NCBI GenBank assembly: GCA_015493215.1
Contig: WGDP01000138.1
Coordinates: forward strand, 1 to 35,030
Direction of reading: 5' to 3'
DNA from: Bacteroidales bacterium
GTDB lineage: Bacteria; Bacteroidota; Bacteroidia; Bacteroidales; F082
DNA: 35,030 nucleotides
Under the pieces are notes generated by a model. It was given only the letters and a program-made list of their open reading frames with translations. It did no database searches and was not told the origin of the DNA. Made by a program: the position numbers and the translations under genes. The first letter of the stretch is position 1; each line of letters begins with the position of its first letter. Of this stretch, positions 9,501-17,637 are shown piece after piece.

Positions 9501-10423
9501 ATTCACCTCAAAATATCATCATTACCGATGCATTACTTGATGGACAGAAATTATATGCCGGATGTGAGATAGGTATATTTGATGGTGAGATTTGTGTTGG
9601 GAAAGCAGTATTGTCCGACACAATCACTGTGAATAACCCTTTAACAATTGTTGCCGGAGCTGACGATCCTTCAACAACAAATGATATTGAAGGGTTTATT
9701 GAGCCAAATGAAATAAAATACAGATATTATATACCTGTCACTCAAAGTGAAATAGAATTAGTAGCAGCAAATTATAACACAACTCTTGATACTGTTTTTA
9801 CTAAACTTGGTACAAGTTTAGTTGAATTAGATGGGACATCCGGTGTTGAACAATGCATTTCATTATCAAATGGTTGGAATATTATCTCTTTTTATGCCAC
9901 TCCGGAATACCTAAGCATGGATTCAATATTAAAACCGCTTACTGAGAGTGGCACTTTAATCAAGATAATAGATGAAACAGGTGGTTTTATGCAAAATATA
10001 CCTGGTATTGGTTGGCTAAATACTATCGGTGACATGTCAAATACAGAAGGCTATTATATTAAACTAATACAAGATGATACTTTGTGTATTTCCGGTAGCC
10101 TTGTTTCATTGCCATTTAGTATTCCTCTTATCGAAAACTGGAATCTAATGAGCTATCCTGTTCAATATAGTCAGCCCGCAATGACAGTTGTTCAACCATT
10201 GATTGATTCGGCACATTTAACAAAAATTATTTCACAATCTGGTGGTTTTATCCAAAATATTCCCGGATTTGGATGGTTTAATACGATTAATGATTTTCAA
10301 CCGGGACAAGGCTATTATATAAAAATGAATTCGGATGACACACTTATAATAAATGAATCGTCCACAAAATATGTACGTTACCAAAATTTAATTAAAGAGG
10401 GGAAAAAAGTCCAAATGGAATAA
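6527..10423 (+). CDS. Secreted multidomain protein with CHAP and C39-like cysteine peptidase domains
   Basis: This 1298-aa protein has an N-terminal signal or anchor helix (about residues 11-36, ending STVKA|QN). Domain order: CHAP-type amidase/peptidase with Cys70 (FYYFQCTSYVAW) and His152 (YGHVAYVES), about 45-195; two CARDB-like Ig domains (about 208-424); a seven-fold AVG..G.I..YNG..W propeller (about 424-704); a C39-like papain-fold peptidase with Cys732 in NCGQTSLVM, His831 in VNHFMVLRGYD and Asp849 in NDPGR (about 708-885); an Fn3-like domain (about 890-975); the NPY-type domain found at the N-terminus of the next two proteins; and a tandem GWN/GGF/IPG domain (1110-1277). CHAP domains usually cut peptidoglycan amide bonds, and C39-like domains cut peptides. 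The C-terminus (LIKEGKKVQME) is not a clear T9SS sorting domain. Substrate and localisation are inferred only. Confidence 0.82.
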   Translation: MEISKKITKAKLVTISTTFIIGLIFIISTVTSTVKAQNQGGGYPWPYNSGCCGVWTTTCSDPYDFYYFQCTSYVAWKMNQANDISPQTTPFPFYDTMTGTGGTGTCNYSYGQLSNACRWADALQSIGYFVDQTPVPGAIAQWEANPNNSYGHVAYVESVNTDGTVLISEYNYSTTCGYDTRTIAANSADNYIRFNRFAITSTPTIIAPNPLVQGQGCTITVEVENEFSSDVTANFRCALYSSSNVFLGEIEIKNGEFFNANETRTLVFSKTIINSSPGNYKIWIESRVTDNTPWTVLHKENASSIIPINIVSSSSGQNAPDIAITNINILPNYNPNVGDDVYFQATIENVGQVVANNINLNFNIDGQTYYTNNTASLAPGATNTITAPAYVFSESGMYQCFVEAEAVTGETYLLNNTAVQSVVVYGESFSWLTEVSNTNYQLNGIYYLNPTNAIAVGDYGKIATYNGVDWTTITNPNGAWELNDVYAADANNIYAVGQGGHIFFYNGSQWSTITINGAYQDFEAVDGNNANDIWVVGDDGIIYNYDGTAWNLINSNTTAKLKGVYCAGNLTYVVGYSGTILQINGTSVYQMTNVPSERYYDIHGTSDNNIFAVGQDATILHYNGNAWTVMNSPLPYTDDINGVWAADNGEAFACTQSANMLHYTGSAWELQTDNIPVNLQGIYGLTQTDVISTGTQGNIRHYESTASPLLINLPVPFKSQVLPGSWDQTQNCGQTSLVMCHSFYQYTTPSVQDIKDIDDFLWTTYNYPINNYNGSPTGVSDLYNVASLFYGYQDIETHTDWTIESIKNSLLANIPVIVAVKTGMTTTGVNHFMVLRGYDEENQKLFFNDPGRSLKSDCGKNVSYSVALFQQSWATQGNACIVINEASGSGPGGTTTAPISLTYEIATDTIIIGWEPAYGSNPIKYFIYRDDILIDSVQSDTSIYLDTNRLYNINYKYNITAFDTVESPLSQDLFVLIPGEYFTPVWDGNNPYSPQNIIITDALLDGQKLYAGCEIGIFDGEICVGKAVLSDTITVNNPLTIVAGADDPSTTNDIEGFIEPNEIKYRYYIPVTQSEIELVAANYNTTLDTVFTKLGTSLVELDGTSGVEQCISLSNGWNIISFYATPEYLSMDSILKPLTESGTLIKIIDETGGFMQNIPGIGWLNTIGDMSNTEGYYIKLIQDDTLCISGSLVSLPFSIPLIENWNLMSYPVQYSQPAMTVVQPLIDSAHLTKIISQSGGFIQNIPGFGWFNTINDFQPGQGYYIKMNSDDTLIINESSTKYVRYQNLIKEGKKVQME
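7800..8640 (+). repeat. Seven-unit AVGxxGxIxxYNGxxW propeller repeats
   Basis: Seven copies of about 40 codons share the core (A/V)VG..G.I..YNG..W. Examples are AVGDYGKIATYNG, AVGQGGHIFFYNG and VVGDDGIIYNYDG. The last two units are degenerate. The number and spacing fit a seven-bladed propeller placed between the CARDB domains and the C39-like domain. Confidence 0.7.
9854..10358 (+). repeat. Second tandem pair of GWN/GGF/IPG/GW domains
   Basis: Two units of about 84 aa at the C-terminal end of the CHAP/C39 protein match the pair at 4149-4650. Shared elements are NGWNI, LIKIIDETGGFMQNIPG, GWLNTIG and EGYYIKL. They are the last folded modules before the stop and may be a surface-retention or binding module. 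Confidence 0.75.
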
Positions 10424-10637
10424 TATTGACAATTTATAATTATAAACGCATTGCTATAAATTTTAGTAATCTACTAATTATTAATAGTTATGGAGATGGG
10501 ATTTAAACAAAAACCTGTTTTGACCTAATACTATATGTCTTATATAGTTTTAGTTCAAGTGGTTTTTTAGCCCTTTCGCTTATAGCAAATGTATCAAAAA
10601 AATCACAAAAAATAAAAACACATAAAACAAAAAAATC

Positions 10638-11345
10638 ATGAAAAAGCTTTTACAATTAGCAACAACAATCCTTTTGATGTTATTAACGGTAACAACAACA
10701 GCACAAATTAAAACTGCAATACCCAACGAGGTACAGCTGTTACAAAACCCTTACAACCCAATGAACATTCTACTTGTTCCATCGGCAATAGAAGGCATTA
10801 CACCGCAACAGGGTGATTTGGTAATGGCTTTTGCCGGGGATGTTTGCGCCGGAGCCGCCATTGTAGAGGATGTAGATTCATTACTCAACCTCGTGGCAAC
10901 CAGCACCGATGAAGTAAACAAAGGGTACCGGTCAGGGCAAGCCATAAGGTTAGAATACCACTCAACTTATGATAATACCGTGTATAAACTTATCCCCAAA
11001 AAAATAATAATGGGCAGCATGACTTATGAGAAACTGGGTACTTTCTATGCGCAGTTTAAAGCCAATGCGCTAAGTGTTGCACAAAACAATAGTAGAAACA
11101 TAAAGGTTTATCCAAATCCGGCTGGTCATCAATTGTATATTTTAATGGAATTTCAAAACATAAAATCCGGCGAAAAGTTAAACCTTAAACTAATCAATAT
11201 AAATGGTAAAACTGTACTTACCAACCAATATAGTTTGAATGGACAGGTGATTGCTCTGGATGTTGCCGGTTTACCTGCCGGTGAATACCTGTTGTTTTTA
11301 AGTGGCAAGGATGTAAAATATACCAAAAAAATAATAAAGCAATAA
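10638..11345 (+). CDS. Secreted T9SS-sorted protein with short NPY-type domain
   Basis: This 235-aa protein has a signal peptide (MKKLLQLATTILLMLLTVTTTAQ). A domain of about 125 residues follows, with NPYNPMNILLVPSAI and GD.VMAFAGDVCAGAAIV. It is a shorter relative of the N-terminal domain of the next gene and of residues about 980-1105 of the preceding one. The last ~80 residues are a type A T9SS sorting domain: KVYPNPAGHQLYI, LININGKTV, LPAGEYLL and a basic end (YTKKIIKQ). The product is predicted to be exported, processed by the T9SS sortase and held at the surface or released. It has no catalytic signature and could be a small partner or paralogue of the giant proteins beside it. Confidence 0.8.
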   Translation: MKKLLQLATTILLMLLTVTTTAQIKTAIPNEVQLLQNPYNPMNILLVPSAIEGITPQQGDLVMAFAGDVCAGAAIVEDVDSLLNLVATSTDEVNKGYRSGQAIRLEYHSTYDNTVYKLIPKKIIMGSMTYEKLGTFYAQFKANALSVAQNNSRNIKVYPNPAGHQLYILMEFQNIKSGEKLNLKLININGKTVLTNQYSLNGQVIALDVAGLPAGEYLLFLSGKDVKYTKKIIKQ

Positions 11346-11434
11346 GGTAGTAAACAAAACTATGTTAAAAAAATCGAGTTAAGGCTACTCTTAAAAATAG
11401 AATTTAAACCGGATTAATAAAAAATTTACAAACG

Positions 11435-14400
11435 ATGAAAAAAATATTTACAACCTATCTAATTGCGTTTTTTCTTTTGATATTTTCAGCAAACATGTTA
11501 CATGCACAACATTTCACCACTATATGGACGGGAAACCCATACGACCCAATGGCATTTATTATTCAAGGCGCTACAATCGATGGAACAGATATGGAAGCAG
11601 GCGATGAAATTGCAGTTTTTGACAACGATGGCAACGGGAACGAAATATGTGTTGGTTCTGTTGTTTTAACAGGGCCATTAACAGCGGGAAATTCTGCAAC
11701 ATTTTCTGCTGCTCACGAAGAATTGGGAGGGGATGGCTTTATTTCAGGGCATACCATTATCTATAAGTTTTGGGACAGTAGTGAATCTGCCGAAATAACC
11801 ATGATTACCCCAACTTATACTACTATTTCAGGATTTGATGAAGTATATACGGCACAAGGAACTGCTGTGTTAACATCCCTTGCCGGTAGTTCATCGGTTG
11901 AAACTACAGCCTCCTCAGTAACAACATGTCAGGGTAGTGTAACTGTTCCTGTTATTGTTAACAATGTTACCGATGTTGTTGACTTTACGTTAATCCTTAA
12001 CTACGGAACAACAAACCTTACCTACACTGGTTATCAAAATACCAATTCCCAGTTAAGTAGTGGTTCTTTATCAATATCGGAAAACGGTGGTGAAATTACT
12101 GTAACCTGGAATTCATCAACAGCAGCAAATATTGCATCCGATACATTACTGGAATTTCTGTTTACTGCATCACCGGTTTACTCGCAAACAATAGAAAACC
12201 TTACTTGGGATGAGCCAAACAGTTATTACAAAAATAGTGACGGAGACACACTTGTAGAATCGTATATAAACGGAACAGTAACAATCGACCCGATACCGGT
12301 GGGTGCAGGCACAATAACCGGCAACACCCCCGTTTGCCAGGGTTCATTAGCCGAAGGTTACAACGTGGGAACAATCACCAATGCTACATCTTATAATTGG
12401 GAAATTTCACCATCTGCAGCCGGTACTGTTAACGGAAGCGGAACAAATATTACGGTTGATTATTCAGCCACTTATTCCGGGACGGCCACACTTTCAGTTT
12501 ATGGCTCTAATTCATGCGGAAACGGCAGCTCTTCATCATTGGCAATAACAGTCTATGCGCATCCCACGGTATCTGCCGGCAGCGATGCGTCAATATGTGA
12601 AGATGCTGCTTACACATTATCGGGCACAGCAGCTAATCAGCAATCGGTATTATGGACAACTTCGGGTGATGGCACTTTTGATGATGCCACACTGTTAGCA
12701 GCAACCTATACACCGGGAAGCAACGATATTTCTACCGGTACCACAACACTCACATTAACCGCCTATGCCATGTTACCATGTTCGCCCGATGTAACAGATG
12801 ATATGGTGATAACAATTCAACCGTTACCATTGGCAGAGGCAGGAGCCGATGATACAATATGTGAAAACAGAACCTACACTTTATCAGGTTCGGCCACCAA
12901 CCAACAATCTGTGCTATGGACAACTGCCGGAGACGGTACTTTTGATGATGCAACCCTGCTCACAGCAACCTACACGCCCGGATCGGGTGATTTAGCAGCC
13001 GGCTCAGTAGCTTTAACAATAACGGCTTACCCCATAACGCCTTGCGGAACCAATGCAACAGACGATATTACAATTACAATACAAGATTTACCCATTGCAG
13101 ATGCAGGGGCTGATACAACTATATGTGAAAATGTCACCTACACATTATCCGGTACGGCTGCTAATCAGCAATCGGTACTCTGGACAACTTCCGGGGATGG
13201 TACTTTTGATGATGCTACAATATTGACGGCAACCTATACACCGGGGGTGAACGATATACTTACTTCATCGGCAACATTAACCCTGACTGCTTATGCTATT
13301 ACACCTTGCGGAACCGATGCTGTTGATAATATGATTTTATCAATCCAGCATCAGGCTACTGCCAATGCAGGTTCTAATGATACAATCTGCGAAAACTCAA
13401 CCTATACGCTTTCAGGAACTGCAACAAATCAACAATCAATACTATGGACAACTTCCGGGGATGGTTCTTTTGATGATGCCACATTACCGGGAGCAACCTA
13501 TACCCCGGGGACAAGTGATATTAGTTTAGGCACAGTCACATTAACAATTACAGCTTATGCAATTACACCCTGTGGCACAAATGCAAGCGATGATATGACA
13601 TTAGCCATCATCTTATTGCCTGTTACAAATGCAGGAGTTGACGAAACGATATGCGAAACCAATCCGGTTTATACTTTATCAGGAACAGTGTCAAACCAAA
13701 CAAGCATTTTATGGACAGGAGGTGATGGTACTTTCGATGACCCAACATTACTAAGCGCCACCTATACAGCAGGAGCAAATGACCTTGCAACCGGATCAGT
13801 AATTTTAACAATTACTGCTTATCCTGATGCTCCATGTGCAACAAATGCCGTTGATGACATGCTGCTTACCTATGCTCCGTTGCCGGTTGCCTATGCAGGG
13901 CCGGATGATGAAATATGTTTAAATTCCCCGTCATATCAATTGTCAGGAGCCACCGCTACTGATTATACCGACTTATTGTGGACCACATCCGGCGATGGTA
14001 CATTTGATGATACTACAATATTAAATCCTGTATATACACCGGGAACCAATGATAGAATTAATGGAACAGTTGATTTAACACTAACCGCTTCGTCAGTAAC
14101 TCTTTGTGTTGATGCTGATACTATGACATTAACTTTTGCTGTTCTGCCCACCGCTGATGCTGGAGCCGATGCTGAAATCTGCGAAGACAATACATATCAA
14201 CTTGCCGGCAACGCAACTGATTATAGCTTAATAGTCTGGACAACAGATGGCGATGGTACTTTTGATGATCCAACCAGTTTGACAGCTATTTACACTCCGG
14301 GTGTCGCAGATATAGCAACAGGATTAGCCAACCTTTCACTAACAGCTTATGCGAGTTTCCCGTGTGTTGACGATGCTGTTGATACAATGACACTAAATAT

Positions 14401-16288
14401 AGCATGGTTACCTATCGCTTATGCAGGGCCGGATGATGAGATATGTTTAAACTCATCAACCTATTATTTGGCAAATGCTACAGCCGCAAACCAAAGTTCA
14501 GTATTATGGACAACTTCCGGCGATGGTACATTTGATGATAGCACATTGGTTAACCCCACATATACCCCGGGACCAAATGACATTGCCAACTTTAGTGTTG
14601 TTCTTACAATGACTGCATTTGCAGATACACCATGTAATGTGGATAGCGTTGATAATATGGTATTAACGTTTGCCTTATTACCAACGGCAGACGCAGGAGC
14701 AGATGACTCTATTTGCGAAATAGATACTTATACGTTATCAGGTAGTTACACAAACGGAAGTTCTGTTTTATGGACAACCTCCGGCGACGGTACATTTGAT
14801 GATGCCACATTACCAACAGCAACCTATACCCCGGGGACAAGTGATATTAGTTTAGGCACAGTTGACTTATCAATAACAGCCTTTGCACAGTTCCCATGTA
14901 TGGATGATGCCATTGATACTATGACGCTTTCAATTGTACTACAGCCCTATGTAGATGCAGGTGATGATGATACAATTTGCGCAAGTACAGCAAGCTATCA
15001 AACAGCTGCTTTGTCATCAGGTGGAATAAGTACCTTACATTGGGAAACAACTGGTGATGGGGTGTTTGATGACACTACCATTGTAAATGCAATTTATTAT
15101 CCCGGAATAGCCGATGTTGCAAATGGAGGTGTTAATTTAATCCTAAGTGCTAATCCAATAATTCCGTGTGCAACCTCAGTTAGTGATACTATGTATTTAA
15201 AAATACAGCCTTTGGCGACATCGAATGCAGGTGATGATGCAGTAATCTGTGAAAATGATACCTATACTTTAAGTGGCTCTGCAACAAATTATGACCATAC
15301 TTATTGGGCAACATTGGGAGATGGTACTTTTGACGACCCATTTCTATTAAATGCCACTTATACACCGGGAGAGGAAGATATTGCAAATGGCAGTGTTAAC
15401 CTTTTACTGTATGCATATTCAATCGGGCCTTGCTCTGAAGAGGCTTATGATGAAATGACTCTAACGATAAATAGTATTCCTACTGCAAATGCAGGTAATG
15501 ATGTAAAAATTTGTATGGGAGAATCATATACTCTTTCCGGTAGCGCAAGCAACTATCAATCAACAGAATGGACTACTTCAGGTGATGGTACTTTTGATGA
15601 TGCAACCTTATTGAATGCTACTTATACACCAGGAACAAATGATATTTCAGAGGGTAATGTATATTTAACATTAACAGCCTTTGCTTTAGCTCCCTGTTCT
15701 GATGATGCTACAGATACAATGGAATTAGAAATTGTTTTTGCGCCTGATCAGCCACAAACCCCGGTTGGCCCAACAACTGTAGATCTTGATGCCACAGTTA
15801 CTACTGTTTACACAACTAATCAGGTTGGCGATGCAACAAGTTACCTGTGGCATTTGGAACCAATTGAAGCAGGTACAATTGAAGGAAACGATACAATTGG
15901 AACTGTATTTTGGGATGCTGGCTTTACAGGTTTAATCGCATATATAAACGTAATAGCTATTAATGATTGTGGTGAATCTTCTTCTGACACCCTTGAAGTT
16001 GGCGTAAGTCCTGTTGGTATAAAGAATTTATCAGACAATAAACCTATTGTTATAATAGCTCCCAATCCATCTAAAGGAAGGTTTAGTATTGTAGTTAAAG
16101 GGGTAAAAGATGACGTTAACATGTTTATTGTAAACAGTATGGGGCAGGTTGTTCGCCATCAGAAGTTAATTAATAAATATGGCAATGAAACTCTCTCAAC
16201 TTTTATATATTTGCAACCAAGCGGAACATATTATTTGAAATTTGTAACAAAAGAAAGTGTTATTCTAAAGAAGGTTTTAATTAATTAA
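11435..16288 (+). CDS. Giant T9SS-sorted adhesin-like protein with 12 Ig-like repeats
   Basis: This 1617-aa protein begins with a signal peptide (MKKIFTTYLIAFFLLIFSANMLHAQ). Order: NPY-type domain (TIWTGNPYDPMAF, EICVG; about 27-155), cohesin-like domain (156-288), PKD-like domain (289-375), twelve repeats of about 88 aa (377-1436), an Ig/PKD-like domain (1437-1528) and a C-terminal T9SS sorting domain (IIAPNPSKGRFSI ... YYLKFVTKESVILKKVLIN). Each repeat has the core DAGADDTICENTYTLSG, WTTSGDGTFDDAT, YTPG.NDI, LT(L/I)TAYA..PC. The two conserved Cys per unit (in IC and PC) could form a disulfide. The cohesin-PKD stretch is very close to that of the first giant protein, indicating recent duplication. 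A long extracellular stalk with an N-terminal binding head is inferred. Confidence 0.85.
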   Translation: MKKIFTTYLIAFFLLIFSANMLHAQHFTTIWTGNPYDPMAFIIQGATIDGTDMEAGDEIAVFDNDGNGNEICVGSVVLTGPLTAGNSATFSAAHEELGGDGFISGHTIIYKFWDSSESAEITMITPTYTTISGFDEVYTAQGTAVLTSLAGSSSVETTASSVTTCQGSVTVPVIVNNVTDVVDFTLILNYGTTNLTYTGYQNTNSQLSSGSLSISENGGEITVTWNSSTAANIASDTLLEFLFTASPVYSQTIENLTWDEPNSYYKNSDGDTLVESYINGTVTIDPIPVGAGTITGNTPVCQGSLAEGYNVGTITNATSYNWEISPSAAGTVNGSGTNITVDYSATYSGTATLSVYGSNSCGNGSSSSLAITVYAHPTVSAGSDASICEDAAYTLSGTAANQQSVLWTTSGDGTFDDATLLAATYTPGSNDISTGTTTLTLTAYAMLPCSPDVTDDMVITIQPLPLAEAGADDTICENRTYTLSGSATNQQSVLWTTAGDGTFDDATLLTATYTPGSGDLAAGSVALTITAYPITPCGTNATDDITITIQDLPIADAGADTTICENVTYTLSGTAANQQSVLWTTSGDGTFDDATILTATYTPGVNDILTSSATLTLTAYAITPCGTDAVDNMILSIQHQATANAGSNDTICENSTYTLSGTATNQQSILWTTSGDGSFDDATLPGATYTPGTSDISLGTVTLTITAYAITPCGTNASDDMTLAIILLPVTNAGVDETICETNPVYTLSGTVSNQTSILWTGGDGTFDDPTLLSATYTAGANDLATGSVILTITAYPDAPCATNAVDDMLLTYAPLPVAYAGPDDEICLNSPSYQLSGATATDYTDLLWTTSGDGTFDDTTILNPVYTPGTNDRINGTVDLTLTASSVTLCVDADTMTLTFAVLPTADAGADAEICEDNTYQLAGNATDYSLIVWTTDGDGTFDDPTSLTAIYTPGVADIATGLANLSLTAYASFPCVDDAVDTMTLNIAWLPIAYAGPDDEICLNSSTYYLANATAANQSSVLWTTSGDGTFDDSTLVNPTYTPGPNDIANFSVVLTMTAFADTPCNVDSVDNMVLTFALLPTADAGADDSICEIDTYTLSGSYTNGSSVLWTTSGDGTFDDATLPTATYTPGTSDISLGTVDLSITAFAQFPCMDDAIDTMTLSIVLQPYVDAGDDDTICASTASYQTAALSSGGISTLHWETTGDGVFDDTTIVNAIYYPGIADVANGGVNLILSANPIIPCATSVSDTMYLKIQPLATSNAGDDAVICENDTYTLSGSATNYDHTYWATLGDGTFDDPFLLNATYTPGEEDIANGSVNLLLYAYSIGPCSEEAYDEMTLTINSIPTANAGNDVKICMGESYTLSGSASNYQSTEWTTSGDGTFDDATLLNATYTPGTNDISEGNVYLTLTAFALAPCSDDATDTMELEIVFAPDQPQTPVGPTTVDLDATVTTVYTTNQVGDATSYLWHLEPIEAGTIEGNDTIGTVFWDAGFTGLIAYINVIAINDCGESSSDTLEVGVSPVGIKNLSDNKPIVIIAPNPSKGRFSIVVKGVKDDVNMFIVNSMGQVVRHQKLINKYGNETLSTFIYLQPSGTYYLKFVTKESVILKKVLIN
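12563..15742 (+). repeat. Twelve tandem ~265-bp repeats encoding Ig-like domains
   Basis: Twelve in-frame units of about 88 codons occur in the T9SS adhesin-like gene. They are recognised by IC(E/L/M) at the start and WTT(S/A)GDGTFDDAT in the middle. At DNA level the segment around ttttgatgatgc is shared by many units. Units 6 and 8 form a sub-family (AYAGPDDEICLNS). Two further units of the same family are in the gene at 1704-6485. Confidence 0.85.
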
Positions 16289-16452
16289 CATTTAATGAAT
16301 AAGGTTATTTGGATAATTTGATGTGTCTCAAGGGTGTAGATGCTTATCAAATATTTCTTCAAGTTTTATTGAATTTTCACCATAATTGTGAGTAAGGCTC
16401 TTGTTGAACTAAGGTTAGCATGTCAAATTGTTGTAAGATAAAACTGCTGAAA

Positions 16453-17388
16453 ATGAAAAACATCAAATTATTATTTCTATTAATTGCAATGCTGCAATCA
16501 TATGGTATTTTTGCTCAGGTAAGTATAAACACTGACGGTACCACCCCTGATGCTTCGGCAATATTAGATTTAAAAAGTACGGAAAAGGGAATGCTAATTC
16601 CGCGTATGTCTCAAACCGAAATTGTGAACATATTAAACCCGGCAAACGGACTCATGGTTTTTAATACAACTAACAACCGATTATACCTTTTTGATTCTTC
16701 TGCCAATGAATGGAAAGAAATTGCCATTGGAACCGGAACATTGACTCCGGTAAGTTGGCAATGCGGAGATACTTTGGTTGATACCAGAGATGGAAAATCA
16801 TACGCCACAGTACAAATAGGCACTCAATGCTGGATGGCCGAAAGCTTAAATATTGGTACAATGATAAATGGTAACAGTAACCAGACGGATAATGGTGTTA
16901 TTGAAAAGTTTTGTTACAATAATGATACTGCCAATTGTGCTACTTACGGAGGGTTATATCAATGGAATGAAATAATGAATTATGGTACAACTGAGGGTGC
17001 GCAAGGTATCTGCCCTACAGGTTGGCATATTCCTACTGATGCAGAATGGAAAACAATGGAAATGTACCTCGGTATGAGTCAGGCGCAAGCTGACTCAACC
17101 GAATGGAGAGGAACAGACGAAGGTGGCAAATTAAAAGAAGCAGGAACAGCCCATTGGATAAGCCCAAACACAGGTGCGACCAATTCCAGCGGTTTTACAG
17201 GATTACCCGGGGGCTATAATTATCCCGGTGGTCAGTTCAGCGATATTACCCATCATGTTGATTTCTGGACTTCGACCGAGACAGGAACGAATGCATGGTA
17301 TCGAAAATTAAACTATGGTTATGCAACAGTGGGCCGAAACAATAATAATGAAAATTATGGCTTTAGCCTTCGCTGTGTACGGGATTAA
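16453..17388 (+). CDS. Secreted FISUMP-domain protein
   Basis: An in-frame ATG exists at 16420, but the signal peptide starts at the ATG at 16453 (MKNIKLLFLLIAMLQSYGIFA|Q), so I place the start there (311 aa). A Bacteroidota-typical N-terminal segment follows (INTDGTTPDASAILDLKST, GMLIPRMS, GLMVFNTTNNRLYLFD). It is common at the head of surface or fibre-like proteins. A full FISUMP domain comes next (IGTQCWMAESLNIG, GICPTGWHIPTDAEWKTME, final FSLRCVRD). The domain is a third relative of the two FISUMP domains in the first giant protein. The segment before SLRC is Asn-rich (RNNNNENYGF), unlike the Tyr-rich equivalent in FISUMP 2. No T9SS tail is present. Function is unknown; a ligand-binding C-type-lectin-like fold is probable. 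Confidence 0.8.
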   Translation: MKNIKLLFLLIAMLQSYGIFAQVSINTDGTTPDASAILDLKSTEKGMLIPRMSQTEIVNILNPANGLMVFNTTNNRLYLFDSSANEWKEIAIGTGTLTPVSWQCGDTLVDTRDGKSYATVQIGTQCWMAESLNIGTMINGNSNQTDNGVIEKFCYNNDTANCATYGGLYQWNEIMNYGTTEGAQGICPTGWHIPTDAEWKTMEMYLGMSQAQADSTEWRGTDEGGKLKEAGTAHWISPNTGATNSSGFTGLPGGYNYPGGQFSDITHHVDFWTSTETGTNAWYRKLNYGYATVGRNNNNENYGFSLRCVRD

Positions 17389-17602
17389 TAGCTTTTACTC
17401 CTCTATGGTTTATTTCTGGGGTTAAAGCAATCATTCGCAGGGTAGTATTTAAATACAATTCCCCATATCTTTCATGGTAAATTTATTTCAACACCCATTT
17501 TACAATCACAAAAACTTATGTAAATCTGTAGTGCCACTTCAAATTTACATAAATGTACATTCATCGAAATATTGAAAAACGAAAAACGAAGATGTCGGTA
17601 AT

Positions 17603-17632
17603 TTTGAAGTTAAGTTGGTATTACTACCTTTG
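17603..17632 (+). promoter_or_regulatory. Bacteroidota-type promoter before the DUF3109 gene
   Basis: A TTTG element at 17603-17606 is followed after 18 bp by TACCTTTG at 17625-17632. This matches the Bacteroidota sigma-ABfr consensus (TTTG, about 19-21 bp, TAnnTTTG). The start codon at 17638 is only 5 bp past the -7 element, so transcription would begin at or next to the ATG. Confidence 0.6.
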
Positions 17633-17637
17633 CCCCC

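Noticed and set aside
10530-10548. Hairpin (actatat / atatagt) after the CHAP/C39 gene as a terminator
   Set aside because: The stem is only seven A/T-rich pairs and lacks a proper T-run; too weak to call.
12750-15386. Open frames on the minus strand inside the repeat region
   Set aside because: They recur with the repeat period, lack start context and domain features, and are shadows of the plus-strand coding sequence.
11435-16288. CRISPR-like or intergenic repeat array because of the 265-bp periodicity
   Set aside because: The repeats are in frame, lack spacers and encode conserved Ig-like domains.
16420-16452. Upstream in-frame ATG as the start of the FISUMP protein
   Set aside because: It would add eleven polar/charged residues before a normal signal peptide that starts at 16453.
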